64,000 nt of DNA from Acridotheres tristis (GCA_037013685.1 CM072892.1:1612001-1676000); one strand, 5' to 3'. Positions 1-11,039 are shown, numbered from the stretch's first letter. Made by a program: numbers and translations. Notes: a model not told the origin generated them from the letters alone.

Positions 1-50
1 TTTTGATACCCTGCCTGGTTTTTACTTTGTTTAGGGCATCACTGACCTTT

Positions 51-180
51 AGTTGCACCTTAAACCCCATCCAATCCCATCCCATTCCACCTTTCCCTAT
101 TCCAGGCTGCTCCAAGCCCTGTCCAGCCTGGCCTTGGGCACTCCCAGGGATTGGGAATTTCTGGAATTCTCACCAAAGCT
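51..180 (-). mobile_element. CR1 LINE 3'-end fragment, inverted
   Basis: Reads as the reverse complement of a CR1 3' end: ACCTTAAACCCCATCC, then CCAGGCTGCTCCAAGCC, then GGCCTTGGGCACTCCCAGGG. The block between the first two contains ATCCCATCCCATTCC, the unexpanded form of the site that has grown into arrays in the copies at 24.7, 37.9 and 42.3 kb. The expected outermost 3' tail is missing on the left, so the copy is cut at both ends. Confidence 0.75.
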
Positions 181-282
181 CTGAGCAGGAAGGAGCGGAA
201 TTAACCAATAAAATCCTCTCTTCCCCATCCCTCTCCCTCCTTCCCCGGATTCCTGGATGTCTCTTAGCTCCGTGCACAGGTT

Positions 283-810
283 TAACGAGCTCATATTTTA
301 ATTAATGAAATAATCCAGTCGTAATTAAGCAGGAAACATCCGGCTCGTCAAGTGACCTTTGTGTTTGATGGGACAAATATAATTCCGCTGTCACTTCAGT
401 CTGCTTTAACAAACAACCAGAAAATGCTCTTTAATAAGCTGCCACTTTAGGCTGGCTTAAAAGAATGTTTAATCTTAGTTAATTAACGCTGTCTAATCTA
501 CCAGAACTAATGAACTTTCAACTCCACCAGCGGGTCACCGCCACCGGGCTGGGTGACACATAAACAACACAAATTGCAGATTTATCACCGCAGAAATCCC
601 AGGGAATAAAAGGAATTAAATTTGTATCTATTTTAATTTTCCTCCTGTAATTATGGAGTGGGAAGAGGAGCAGGAATGACCTACTTACATCCAGGAGAAA
701 GTTGTCAGATCCTGAATCCTGGAGAATGCAGGGAGACAAAGCCCTGAAATTAACGACTAATAGCATGTTATTATCAATAATGAGTATTTATTAAATCATC
801 TGAGCTAGGT
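283..810. other. Candidate conserved non-coding element
   Basis: AT-rich, non-repetitive DNA dense in homeodomain-type cores (TTAATTAA, TAATTAAG, TTAATTAACG), with no CR1 or simple-repeat signature and no convincing reading frame. This texture is typical of distal enhancers near developmental genes. Conservation itself cannot be seen from one sequence, so the call is inference from composition. Confidence 0.35.
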
Positions 811-1092
811 TTCCTCACCCACTCACAAAATCCTGCTTTTTGTGGCTGGTACAGTTGGATTGTAGGGAAGGAAAGGGAGGGAATTGCCAGAGGGAATGTG
901 GGAAGAGGATCACGCTTTTCCAACACCTCACTCCCACCTCTCCAGGCTCCTCCTCTGCCACTTTTCCCAATTCCACAGCAGGATAGCCAGGGAAATCCCT
1001 GGAATGGGCAGTGGGATAAGGGACACATCCCCTAAGGATGTGTGGGGTCAGAACATCCCGAGATCACTTTGGAGAAACACAAAGAAAATATT
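811..1092. other. Unassigned single-copy-looking sequence
   Basis: No repeat family, array, RNA gene or credible exon recognised. Short overlapping reading frames on both strands have no recognisable protein character. Confidence 0.5.
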
Positions 1093-1190
1093 TACAGAAT
1101 CAGGAAATAAATTGGATTGGAAGGGATCCAAAGCTCCTCTCACTCCAACCCCTGCCCTGGACAGGGACAATTCCCATTATCCCAGGTTTC
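1093..1190 (-). mobile_element. Degraded CR1 3'-end fragment, inverted
   Basis: ACAGAATCAGGAAATAAATT is followed by GGATTGGAAGGGATCC, CTCCAACCCCTGCC and GGACAGGGACAATTCCCATT. This is the order of an inverted CR1 3' end, with several substitutions, so it is an older copy than those at 5.4 or 16.6 kb. Confidence 0.6.
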
Positions 1191-1409
1191 TCATATCCCA
1201 AAGTATTGATAAAGAATCTTTCAGATCAAAAAGCCTCGTTTTTTAAAAGACCGAATTAGGGAAATTTAGGCAAATCCAGATAAATTTCAGTCAAGAATCC
1301 TGAAAAAAAAGTTACTGCATAAAATCTCTCCCCACTGCTCTTAAATTTTAATAAGCGTGATAAAAAAAAAATATTCCAGAAGACCGGAAAAGTCAGAATT
1401 TTTAACTTT
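1191..1409. other. Unassigned AT-rich sequence
   Basis: AT-rich with several short A runs. No repeat family or gene recognised. Confidence 0.4.
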
Positions 1410-1540
1410 AAAAAATAAAAAAAAGAGCTGCTGTGATGATCCAAGTAATTCCCAGGCTGCTTAATCTGCCCTCAGCCCCAGGCAAAATAATGAGGAAACT
1501 GATATGGAAATCAATAAGGATTAAAAGATAAGGATATCAT
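1410..1540. other. Weak candidate conserved element
   Basis: Non-repetitive stretch with AAGTAATTCCC, GGCTGCTTAATCTG and AAATCAATAAGG motifs and no CR1 signature. Supported only by texture. Confidence 0.2.
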
Positions 1541-1917
1541 TAATTCCAGTCAACAGCATTCCCTGAAAAAGGAGTTGTGTCAGACAAATCTGATTCCATT
1601 CTTTTCCGAGCTTACAAAGGTGGTGAATGAGGGGCTTTGGGTGGAAGTGATGGAATTTTTGTTGCAGGCAATTAAAAAATCGTGGTTGCTCATCAAGGGC
1701 TGATGTTGAGCTGCACTCGTGGCTTGTGGGAATGAGCTGGCACGGAGCTGTTGGAATATTCCGGAGTTTTTTTGTGGAGATTTTCAGGTTCTCTGATGCC
1801 ATTTCCTCCATCCTGTCACTGCTCTTTGCAGAAATCCCTGCAGGAGGGACGTTGGGCTCCCCTTCCACGTTCCAGCTGCTGGATGTGATGTGGAGCAGGA
1901 ATTTTCACAGGGATTTG
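1541..1917. other. Unassigned sequence upstream of a CR1 fragment
   Basis: Includes GTGTCAGACAAATCTGATT, which weakly resembles the reverse-transcriptase reading frame of CR1 elements, but I cannot follow a reading frame through it. It may be a worn 5' extension of the CR1 copy that follows, or single-copy DNA. Confidence 0.25.
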
Positions 1918-2160
1918 GAGGGGTAGGACAAGGGGAACTACCCTAAATTAAAGGAGGGGAGATGTAGATCAGAAATTTGGGAGAAATTCCTGGCTGGGAG
2001 GGTGGCCCAGGTTTCCCAGAGAAGCTGTGGCTGCCCCTGCACCCCTGGAATTGTGCAAGGCCAGGTTGGACAAAGCTTGGAGCCCCCTGAAATCATGGCA
2101 GGGGTGGAATGGGATGGGATTTGAGATCCCTTCGAGCCCAAACCATTCCAGGATTCCACG
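1918..2160 (+). mobile_element. CR1 LINE 3'-end fragment
   Basis: Runs in CR1 sense: GGGGTAGGACAAGGGGAACT, GGAGGGGAGATGTAGATCAG, GAGAAGCTGTGGCTGCCCCT, CAAGGCCAGGTTGGAC, and a 3' tail near AACCATTCCAGGATTCCA. About 240 bp is kept, as expected of a 5'-truncated LINE insertion. Confidence 0.8.
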
Positions 2161-2439
2161 GAATTCCAGCCACTACCAGCAGCACAAGGACCAGGAGCAT
2201 TTCCTACATCACTTGAATAAATCATGGATCATCACAGACCCTGTGTGGAAAATGAGGAATATTTGAATGTTGGATTCGAAGCTTTCCCTCACCGTGTTTC
2301 ACCTCCTAACTTTCAATTCCTGACTTTTTTTTTTTTTTTTTTTTTTTTGTCCCCCGAAAGTACCAGAAGCTTCCTACAGGTGGAAAAGACCTAAAATGGA
2401 GAGAAGGCAAAAGTTCCTTCCAGTAAATCTGTAAACTCT
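2161..2439. repeat. Unassigned sequence with a T24 homopolymer at 2325-2348
   Basis: A run of 24 T at 2325-2348 could mark the tail of a minus-strand retrocopy, but the DNA beside it was not recognised. The rest holds nothing I can name. Confidence 0.5.
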
Positions 2440-2850
2440 GGGATATTGGGGCTGACTGGTGGAATTGCTTTCAGCAGCCTCTGCTCACGCAGCAGCTTAA
2501 AACCCATCAATACTTTAAACCCAGCCTCAAGTCTCTATTCATGGCCTAATAAAGCTGTCAGAGTAAAATGTTTCCGAAAGAATTTTCCATTGGAAGTTGT
2601 CTCCTGCCAGGGCTTTAAAAGTACAGTTGCTTTATCCCAAGGAGCAGTGAATGCAAATTGATTTTGAGGGAAAAAATATGCCAAGGCTGTAATTCTCTTC
2701 CTTCAAATAAATGGATTTCTTTTAATAGGCAGCAGCTTTATTAATTAGGACACTGCAGACAGGAGAGGAGTTGATTTGAGGAGGTTTTGAGGCTCAGCTC
2801 AATGAATTAAATTTGATGCCAATGCAAATGGTTTCAGCAAAAACCTTTGA
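2440..2850. other. Candidate conserved non-coding element with two octamer motifs
   Basis: Non-repetitive, moderately AT-rich stretch carrying perfect ATGCAAAT octamers (POU-factor consensus) at 2651-2658 and 2822-2829, plus TTAATTAGG and GGCCTAATAAAG-type homeodomain cores. No reading frame of note. Enhancer function is inferred from motif density only. Confidence 0.35.
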
Positions 2851-3960
2851 AACCCAGCCCGAGTCTGCCACGTTCTTTTGTGGTTTGGAAAATAAGAAAC
2901 CTGGGAAGCAGAAAGCCTTGAAATAGGGCTTGAAAGCCCTTGGAATAATTTTTATTCCTGTTAAAAAATTGCAAATAAAGCCCAGATGAAAATCCAGACA
3001 AGGTGGAAATAGAGAGAACCTTCTTTCCCTGAACTTTGAGGGAATGTTTTTTGCAGCAGGTGTGTTCTGAAGGAATAAACCATTCCCATGAATTCCATTG
3101 AAATTATCTGGAAAGGTAATTCCAGATTCATCAAACTCCAAACGAGTATTTGTTTGGGTGTAGGATCCCAGGATCCCAGGAATTCTGTCCCTGTGTGTTG
3201 GGATGTGTGTCCCAAACACCCACAGCTGGGTGGAGCCATCCGAGGATTGTTGGGAATACTCAGGGGCAAAAACCAGGATGTGGCTGGAGAAGGGGACACG
3301 TAGGGGTGGGAATTTTCTGGGAATTCCATCCCTGCTGTGGCTCTGGGGCAGGAATGAGGCCGGGAAGTGCCCATGGACTGGAGGGGCATCGAGACCATCC
3401 CAGAGCCCTGGAATCTCCAACCCATCCCCAGGAAGCTCTGGAAGAACAAACTGAGCACAAGAATTCTTTTTTTTCCCTCCAGGATATGGGAAACTCATCC
3501 CTAAAAAGGTGTCCCCAAAGCCCAGGAGGTGCCAGGATCACGTCCCCTCAGCTGGAGCAGCCCTGGAGCAGCACTGCAGATCTCCCTTGATCCCATTCTC
3601 CCTCTTCCCTTTATCCAAACCCCACTGCCACGGGCTCATCCCAGGGATCAGGGACGATCCAACATCAATCCCCACCCCAAATTTATCATTTACCAATAAA
3701 CTCTGGAATCTTTGGAGGATCCCCCCTTTTAACCCCAACATCTGCAAATCCTGGATTCTCCCTTCCCCTCAAGGACAGGAAGCCAAATTCTGTAATTCCC
3801 ATGATTTTCATTACTAAAAAAAAAATGCTTGGAGTAAAAGCAAGCTCGGCCTAAAGGAGAAAAATTGGGTTTGCTCTGCTCAGAGGAAGAAACAATCAGG
3901 AGGAGGAATTTGTGCCACACTGAGCACAACTAAAACAAGAAAATAAGGAAATTATAAAGT
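2851..3960. other. Unassigned sequence, no gene supported
   Basis: Mostly single-copy-looking. A minus-strand frame of 234 codons (2794-3498) and several overlapping frames occur here, but none has a recognisable domain, signal peptide or splice context, and the frames compete with each other. I do not call a gene. Confidence 0.5.
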
Positions 3961-4592
3961 TCAGTCACACCTTTGAAAATTCCATGGATTTCTGGGTTTA
4001 TTACAAAATAAAAGGTGTTTAATTTAGAATTTTATTAAATTTAAAAAATTCATTTAATTGAATTAATTTAAATCAGAATTAGAATTTAATTTCAATTCTG
4101 CTTCAAACATCTGAGTTTTATTTAAGGGGAAAATTGGAAAACATGGAAGCAAAAACTCAAGTATTCTTTAAAAACCACTCTGGAGTTCGTTATCCAAATT
4201 AGGGGACCTGGGGGCTGAGTCACAACTTTCAATTCCAGTGTTCACTAAAATTGTGGAGAAAAAAAAATCCCCTTTTTCAGTCTAATTCCAACTGCCAATC
4301 TTCCCTAATTGGACACCAGGAATCAGCCTTTGCACAAGGCTGGAATCTCCTGGTCCCGTTCCCCAGCAAAGCTGAACTCAGCGAGTCCTGGAACAGAAAA
4401 TCCCAAATATTGATGCTCAACCCAACTTTTATTGATTATTGAGCTGTGGGCACAGGGAGGAAATCACCATGAGATGGGATCAGCTTCAATTCCAACACCA
4501 AAATTCCTTTAAATTGGAATTTTACAGCTGGATTTTGTGTTGTCACTGAGTAGAAAAAAAAATTAAAATGCAGAGAAAATTCTTAATTGGGT
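3961..4592. other. AT-rich sequence
   Basis: Very AT-rich around 4015-4110, with repeated AATTTAGAATT / AATTTAAA-like words, a decayed simple repeat. No gene seen. Confidence 0.45.
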
Positions 4593-4629
4593 CCTTTTTT
4601 TTTCTTTTTTTTTTCTTTTTTTCTTTTTT

Positions 4630-4661
<32 letters not shown>

Positions 4662-4693
4662 TCTTTTTTTTTTCTTTTTTTTTCTTTTTTTTT
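4593..4693. repeat. (T7-9 C)n pyrimidine microsatellite, about 100 bp
   Basis: Runs of 6-9 T separated by single C. It gives spurious Lys/Arg-rich reading frames on the minus strand (KKKKEKKK). A long homopurine/homopyrimidine tract of this kind can form triplex DNA. Confidence 0.9.
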
Positions 4694-5351
4694 CCCAAAA
4701 CCTGACTTTGGCAGCTCTTTTTCCATCTGAGCACCACCCGATCCTGTGACACATCCCTGAATCATCCAGAGGGTTTGGATGCTGCTTATCATGGATAGGG
4801 CACAGCTCCTTGGCTTCAGGAATTCTGTCACTGCCATCAAAAAGTAAAATTTTCCCTTGGTGCGTCCCAAAATTGACTTTTCCCTGATTTCTCGCAGAAA
4901 ATAGTTTTAAAACCGTGAGCAAATAATGATTTTGGTGATTCCTGGGAGATTTTCTGGGAGTTTCTCCATGAGGATTCTCCCATCTGACAAATCCCAGCGT
5001 GTGTTTTCCCAAAGTCCCCGCTCCAGGCAGGATCCATCTCAGATAAAACCAACATCAAACAGGAAGGATGGCATCAAAGCTCTGCTTTCTCCTGGAGGCT
5101 GCTCCCTCATCCTCCTGACAGGGAATTATCCAGGAAAATGAAAATACTCCAACTGGGATATTGTTGAAAACCGATTGGATCTGAATGCGGAGCCGATTCC
5201 AACAGGTTCCTTTCATCCTGGGAAAAAACTGAAGTGTTGATGGCTCTGGATTTGATCCACGTGGAAAATCCACACCTTCCAGGAATTTTTCAATAATATT
5301 ATAAAAAATGTCCTTGGATGTAAAAGGACAGACAAGAAAAAAGTGAGGAAA
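4694..5351. other. Unassigned sequence, no gene supported
   Basis: Single-copy-looking DNA of average composition. No repeat family or exon recognised. Confidence 0.45.
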
Positions 5352-5706
5352 ACTTGGAATGTTCACCTGGAGAGGAGAAGGATCCAGGGAGAGCTGAGGG
5401 CACCTAAAGGGGCTCCAGGAGAGCTGGAGAGGGGCTGGGGACAAGGGATGGAGGGACAGGACCCAGGGAATGGCTCCCAGTGCCAGAGGGCAGGGATGGA
5501 TGGGATGGTGGGAATTGGGAACTCCTGGCTGGGCTGGAATTGCCAGATTTGCTGTGGCTGCCCCTGGATCCCTGGAATGTCCCAGGCCAGGTTGGACATT
5601 GGGCTTGGAGCAGCCTGGGATAGTGGGAGGTGTCCCTGCCATGGCAGGGCTGGAATGGGATGGGATTTAAGGTCTCTTCCATCCCAAACCATTCCAAGAT
5701 TCCATA
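5352..5706 (+). mobile_element. CR1 LINE 3' region, well preserved
   Basis: In sense order: CACCTGGAGAGGAGAAGGAT, GGCACCTAAAGGGGCTCC, a GGACAAGGGATGGAGGGACA block, CCAGATTTGCTGTGGCTGCC, GGCCAGGTTGGACATTGG, GGAGGTGTCCCTGCCATGG, and a tail ending near CCATTCCAAGATTCCAT. It shares long blocks with the copies at 16.6, 31.9 (inverted) and 57.6 kb, so all four come from one fairly young subfamily. Confidence 0.88.
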
Positions 5707-5841
5707 ATCTCTTGATGAGATATCAACAGTGAACCAAAAAATTAAAATTAAAACCAACAACAACATCCAGTAAATTTTCCATGAACGTCACCAGGAAGTT
5801 TTTGCTCCCTGAATTCACCAACCCCTCATTGGCAGAACCTC
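5707..5841 (+). repeat. Dispersed segment shared with 48448-48585, next to a CR1 3' end
   Basis: Shares ATTTTCCATG, TCACCAGGAAGTTTTT and TGGCAGAACCTCC, in order and at similar spacing, with the sequence after the CR1 copy ending near 48447. Both segments begin within a few bases of a CR1 3' end in the same orientation. This suggests a CR1 3' transduction, a duplicated block, or an older unnamed repeat. Confidence 0.6.
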
Positions 5842-5895
5842 CACAGAACATCCTGGAGGTGGAAGGGACCCACAAGGACCATTCGAGGTGGGATA
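5842..5895 (-). mobile_element. Short CR1 3'-end fragment, inverted
   Basis: CACAGAACATCCTGGAGGTG followed by GAAGGGACCCACAAGGACCA matches the extreme 3' end of an inverted CR1 copy. Only about 50 bp remains. Confidence 0.55.
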
Positions 5896-6509
5896 GCTCA
5901 GGTTGGAAAGATCCAAAATCTGAAATATTTTGGGATGGCAGTGAGGGAAACAGGAATTTCCTGGACGAGCTCTTTCCTCCAGGGCTCTGCTGCTCCGGTG
6001 GATCCCAGAGAGAACAGAATTCCCTTCAGAAAAGCGCCGGTGCATTGAGGGCATCCATCCAGTTTTGGTGCATCCTGGAATATTTTAGGACACAAGCCCT
6101 TCCAATTGTATCTCTCCAGCTCACAGAATATATTTTTAAATCTATTTTTATGGATGGAGCTGAAATCCAGCTCCAAATGTGAATCCAGAACTGCTGCATC
6201 CTCAAGGACCGGCAGCTCCTGAGCTTCCTCAAATCCATTTTCTCCACAAACACCTTAATCCCTAAAATAATATTAAGAGCCTTTCAGATTTTATTCTGAG
6301 TTTTCATGTTCCATTTCTTTCAGATCAAATCTTTGGAATTTTTTTCCTGGCATCCATATTTTGGTCTGGAAAAGCCTGGCCAAGCACTCAAGACAAGACC
6401 AAGACATCATCGATGTCCAGATGGAAATTTTTGGCCACTGCTCCTGGAATTTTCCTTTCCAATACAATCCGATGGACTAGACCACGGAAAAAAGCTGGAA
6501 TTTTAATTT
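5896..6509. other. Unassigned sequence, no gene supported
   Basis: Overlapping frames of 75-133 codons on both strands without recognisable protein features. No array or RNA gene seen. Confidence 0.45.
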
Positions 6510-6735
6510 TTTAAAGGCAAATTATTGAGCAATTATAATTTCATCAGGGAATATCAGGCAGAACTCACACCATTACAAGAAAAATTCCTGTCAGAAATCC
6601 TGCCAAATGATGCCAAATGGATTTTATGCTGCTAAAAGAATTAATTAGGAATTAATGCTTTATTTTTAAATATCTGTGATGGGTATTCATTAATAGAACT
6701 AAAATTAATAACATAAAACGTGCAGATTCTGCCTA
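6510..6735. other. Candidate conserved non-coding element
   Basis: AT-rich, non-repetitive block with GAATTAATTAGGAATTAATG, TCATTAATAGAACTAAAATT and AAATTATTGAGCAATTATAA. Dense in TAATTA-type homeodomain cores. Called by texture only. Confidence 0.3.
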
Positions 6736-8164
6736 AAAAGCAAGGATTGGACAAACTGCAAGGAAAAAAATGGGAAAAGGGGATGAATCTTTAAATCCAA
6801 CTCCCAATGTTTTTCCTACAAGGACCTTGCAATGACCCTGATTTATTTGGCCCAAATTTTACCTCTGGAATGGGATTGGTCACCTTGGCTTATGTGGGAC
6901 ACGGGAACAGATGATGGGGAGGGACATTTCCTCCAATAAAAACCCGTTCCAATGTTCCCGTGGCTCTTCCTCCTTTTTTTTTTGTGGAATCTGGGAGGCA
7001 GGAAAGTGGGAAAGGATTTTGGAATTTCCTGCTCCTTTTGAAGAGCTGGGATTTTCAGCCTGGGGGGGATTTGGAAAGGATGTTCTGAGGATCTTTCTGG
7101 ATGAGATCCCCCCATTCCCAGCTCACCTGGATGTACTGGAGACAAAAATTCCATGGACCTGGAATTCCTTTTCCAATTCCTGCAGCGAGCGGCGCCTGAA
7201 TCCGTTATGGAGTTAAAAATGGAAAGGAACCAGGAAAAAAACATCCCAAGGATCCAGCTGTACATGAGGAATAAAAACTAAAGAATTTCAGGTCTTTATT
7301 GACCTGGTTTCTTTGTAATTCCTGTCTTTCCTACACATTGGCTTCCCTTGATGTGGGAATTATGGAGAGATTGGCCTGGAAGGATCTGGAAGGGGGTGGA
7401 AAGACCTGGAAAAAGAGGCCAAGTTCGTCCTCTTGGTTTTCCCTCCTCTGCTCTTCCTCCTGCTTCCCTCCCAAGGCTCCAAATGTGCTCCAGGCAGCAG
7501 GAGATGGCCTGGGGAAATATTAACATTTCCTCTTAATTTAATTAAAACGGAGTTATCCCGGCATGTCCCACTCTTCCATGGTGGCACTTCATGGCATAAC
7601 CCAAATTTTCTGTGCCATTTTCACCCCTTTTTCCTGTAAACCACGAGCAACTCGGGGCCACCATTTCTCAAAAGCCCAAAAAAAAAAAAAAAAAGGGAAT
7701 TAAAGAGGAAATAATCAAAAGAAAGGGCATTCACATAAAGGAAGACACAGCTTGTAAATTAATTAAAAATCTTCTCCTCTGTAGCTCCTTCAGCATCTCC
7801 CTGTTGTCCTTTGTCACCTCAGCTTTTCCCACTAGGAGAAAGTTCCTTGGAAGCTGTGGATAAAAAAAGTCTTGGGCTACCTGTAAATCAACTTTATTGA
7901 TCCACACGTCCTGAGAACTTCAAATAATTGGGAAAAAACCCAAACCCGGAGTTCAAACAGAGGTGAAAAAATCTTTCTTTTCTTCACGACCCGCACTGAA
8001 AAATCTTCTCATGAAAGGTAAAGCTTTGGATTCAGCATTTTTCCAGGAAATTCTCCATGATTAAATATCTGCATGACCCCATCCTGAGCGGGGATATAAA
8101 TTGGTAGGACACCAGGATATAATTGTAGTAAATGAATTAAATTCCTTAAATTTGTGGTGTAATT
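6736..8164. other. Unassigned sequence, no gene supported
   Basis: Single-copy-looking DNA with an A-rich tract at about 7678-7695. Frames up to 140 codons (6843-7265, minus) have no recognised domain and conflict with frames on the other strand. Confidence 0.45.
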
Positions 8165-8235
8165 CAGAGAATCACACAATAATTAAGGTTGAAAAAGACC
8201 TTAAAGTCCAACCCCCAGTTCCAAATTTCCTTGGA
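8165..8235 (-). mobile_element. Short CR1 3'-end fragment, inverted
   Basis: CAGAGAATCACACAATAATT then AAGGTTGAAAAAGACCTT and AAAGTCCAACCCCC follow the CR1 3'-terminal order (the GTTGGAAAAGACCTT form). Diverged and short. Confidence 0.6.
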
Positions 8236-8539
8236 ATTAAAATGTCTGTCCACGTGCAAACACTTGAGACAAATATTAAAAGCCACTTTTTTTCATCAAA
8301 GTGAGCTAAAAAATTCAAATTTATTTTAAATACATTTTTGTAATATTTGATTTCTTCATCTCTTTGCACTGTGCAGGAATAATTTGTCTCCTTGTTTGCA
8401 CCACAGTAGGAGGAAGAAAAATGGCTCTAAAATTAATTCCATGGAGAAATATTCCACCTTTTAAAAAAGAGCTGCTGGGTAGTAGCAAATGATCAGGAAT
8501 TGTGGGGTTTTCATTGAGGATGTCAGGGATCAAATCTAT
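8236..8539. other. AT-rich unassigned sequence
   Basis: No gene or named repeat recognised. Confidence 0.4.
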
Positions 8540-8700
8540 CCATAAAGTGAATCCAAAATTTAATAAATTAACAAGAAAGACATTGATATCAAGCTATGAT
8601 TACACTTGGATCTTCCCGGCATGCTTTGCTCCTCAAGCTGCACAATTCAATGAAATTAACATTAAATTCACATTTTCCTGCTCACCTGAGAACTGAATAA
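8540..8700. other. Candidate conserved non-coding element
   Basis: Non-repetitive block with TTTAATAAATTAACAAG, AAGCTATGATTACACTTGG and GCACAATTCAATGAAATTAA. No coding character. Composition resembles enhancer-type DNA. Confidence 0.28.
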
Positions 8701-10100
8701 TCCCGGGGAATCTCCTGAGGAGCAGATTCCTGACACGACTTCAGCACCACAAACCCTGGATCTGCAACAGACATTCCCACAGCCCTGGGGTAATTCCCAT
8801 CCCCTCAGGATCCCGAGGATAATTTGCAGGCAGGAAATTCCAAGATTGGAACTGAGTTCCTTGGAGAAGTTTTAGGAGGGAGGAACTCCCTGGAAAAGGA
8901 GGGAGGTGAAAATAATCTGCTGCTGCCAACGAGCTCCCAGCTAATCCTGAAAGGTGAGGATTGGTTTCCATGCCATGAAAGGGGATTCCCTTTCACCCTT
9001 TAATTAGGAGAATGGAATTCTTTTAATTAGCCAGCACTGGGCAATGCTGATCCTGGATTTAATTGGATTTTGGATCCACAGGATGAGCATGAACGGCAGA
9101 AAAGAGAATTGTTTTTATTTTTCCCTCTCAGCACTTCCTGCCTTTCATTCCCAAGGGATTCCCCTGTGCTCGGACTCCGGGGATGGATCCTGCAGAGACA
9201 AACTCTCCCCTCGTGTGGGAGAACAAAGACTTTTCCCACCAGAGCTTTGCTTTCCTCAATTTTCCCATTTTCCTGCTCTTCCCACCCTTTTCTACTCGGG
9301 CAAGATCCTTTTAACAACCACCCCCCACCCAGGGCTCCCAGTGAAGCTGCAGCTTTGATTTCAAATATTTGGAGAGTTTGACCCTCAGCGTTTCTCTCCC
9401 AGCCCTTTCCTACCCTGATTCACTTCCTTTGATTTTTTTAACCATCTCCCTTTTTGTCTTGTCCTGATACTGAACCAGGAAAACCCCCAAATCCCACAGA
9501 ATTTTCCAGTTTCGCTGAATTCCAAGCCTCACTTCCCACAGGTTGTCCCAGAGTGCTTCAATCCCTTTGCTGTCCCACCAGTCTTTCCTCAATGTGTCCT
9601 GAAAAAGAAGCAAAACCCACTTTGCCCCCTGATTTTTTTTCCCTTTCCAATGATTATCATTAATTATTAACACTTTCCTTGGTGGTTTTTTGGGGAGGAT
9701 TTCCAGGAAATGGATTCAAACACAAATCCCTTTGGATGGAACATTGCAGCTCCTCTGGAATCCTTCAGCTTTGTTCTCCTCATCCCTTTTTTCTTTTTTT
9801 TTTTTTATCCCTGACTGGGATATTCCTAAGAAATGGAAGCAGGCTGGAGCCAGAATCCCATTGTTCACTCACACTATTCCCATTCCCTTTCCTCTCTGGG
9901 AAAAGATCTGGGAAAGCTCCTCAATGCTGTGTGGCCTCTGCAGCTTGAATAATTTTGGGAAAAATTTTTGGGGAGAAAAAAAAAAAATTCCCTTTATTTT
10001 TGGGAAAAGGACAATTTCTGTCCCACAGCAATAACGCTGGGAAAACAGGAACTGGAAGCTGTGGTGAGTCACATTTCTTTGCCTCCATTTTCCCAATGAT
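8701..10100. other. Unassigned sequence, no gene supported
   Basis: Mixed composition with T-rich tracts near 9788-9806 and an A-rich tract near 9976-9988. Overlapping frames around 100 codons at 9.03-9.38 kb occur on both strands and do not look like exons. Confidence 0.45.
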
Positions 10101-10400
10101 TTATGGAATCATGGAATGGTTGAGGCTGGAAAAGACCCCCAGGAGCGAGTCCTGCCATGAACCCCGCAGCACCAAACCACGTCCCCAAGTGCCACATCCC
10201 CCTTCCCAGGGATGGGGGCTCCCTCTGGCCCTGGCAGCTTTTTCCAGAGCTGGACAACCTTTTCCATGAAGGAATTTTTCCTAATATCCGATCAAAACCT
10301 CCCCTGGAACAACCTGAGGCCGTTTCCTTTTGTCCTGAATAGAAAGAGGAGAATCCCCTCCTCCAGAGGCTCCTTTAATCTGCAGAGTTTCCCAAGGAGA
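10101..10400 (-). mobile_element. CR1 LINE 3' region, inverted
   Basis: Begins with ATGGAATCATGGAATGGTTG and AGGCTGGAAAAGACCCCC, then CCCCAAGTGCCACATCCC, GAAGGAATTTTTCCTAATAT and CCTGAGGCCGTTTCC. The AGTGCCACATCC block marks a different CR1 subfamily from the GATCCAGGGGCAGCC type elsewhere. Confidence 0.82.
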
Positions 10401-10514
10401 ATTCCAGCAAGGATTTGCTGCAAATTCCCAAGCTGGAAGTCTTTGAAACCAAAAGAGCTGGGGAGGGGGGAAGAATTAATTGAAATATTCCAGTTTATTC
10501 CAGTTTAATCCAAG

Positions 10515-10628
10515 TTTGGGCAGGGGTTGGAGCAACCTGGAATACTGGGAGGTGTCCCTGCCCACGGGATGGGGTGGAATGGGATGATCTTCAAGGTCTT
10601 TTCCAACCCAAACCATTCCATGATGATT
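10515..10628 (+). mobile_element. CR1 3'-end fragment
   Basis: GGGCAGGGGTTGGAGCAACC, GGGAGGTGTCCCTGCCCA, then TCAAGGTCTTTTCCAACCC and AACCATTCCATGATGATTCT, the terminal part of CR1 in sense orientation. Confidence 0.8.
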
Positions 10629-10734
10629 CTTTTCCATGATTTTATGTTCAGACCACGTTTCCAAGAGGAAAAAGTTGGAATAATAAAAGATTTCTTAGCA
10701 AATCACCGGGAATTTTGGAGGAGTAACAGCTTCC

Positions 10735-10974
10735 TTCTCCCCACAACACTGTCTTGAGACTAATTATTTCTGCCTATTAACATCAATAAATCTTTTATTC
10801 TAATTAACAAAGGCCCATCACTCAGATCAGGCCTTTCTAAACAAGAATCATTTTCTAATATTCTTAAAGGAATTCTATCCCTCTGATTTAAAGCTGCCAT
10901 TTCCTAGTGCAAGACTCAATTATTCATCCCCTAATCACAGATTCAGCTCTCTTCAAACCCAATATCATCTTCCC
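10735..10974. other. Candidate conserved non-coding element
   Basis: AT-rich single-copy block with GACTAATTATTTCTG, CTAATTAACAAAGGCCC (a homeodomain core abutting a SOX/TCF-like AACAAAGG) and CTCAATTATTCATCCCC. No repeat family recognised. Enhancer role is inferred. Confidence 0.38.
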
Positions 10975-11035
10975 TTTTTTTTCTTTTTTCTTTTTTCTTT
11001 TTTTTGCTTTTTTTTTTTTTTTTTTTTTTTTTTTT
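10975..11035. repeat. T-rich tract with interspersed C and G
   Basis: About 60 bases of T broken by single C at short intervals, then an uninterrupted run of about 27 T. Could be the reverse of a poly(A) tail, but no retroelement body is recognised beside it. Confidence 0.85.
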
Positions 11036-11039
11036 GCAG

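Noticed and set aside
1541..1740. CR1 reverse-transcriptase reading frame remnant
   Set aside because: Only a short stretch of DNA resemblance (GTGTCAGACAAATCTG); no frame could be followed, so not called as a coding remnant.
2794..3498. 234-codon minus-strand frame as a novel gene
   Set aside because: Not repeat-driven, but it has no recognisable domain, is overlapped by a 165-codon frame on the same strand and others on the opposite strand, and has no promoter or splice evidence.
4543..5012. Lys/Glu-rich minus-strand frames (149, 95 and 69 codons)
   Set aside because: The KKKEKKK stretches are the reverse of the (T8C)n microsatellite.
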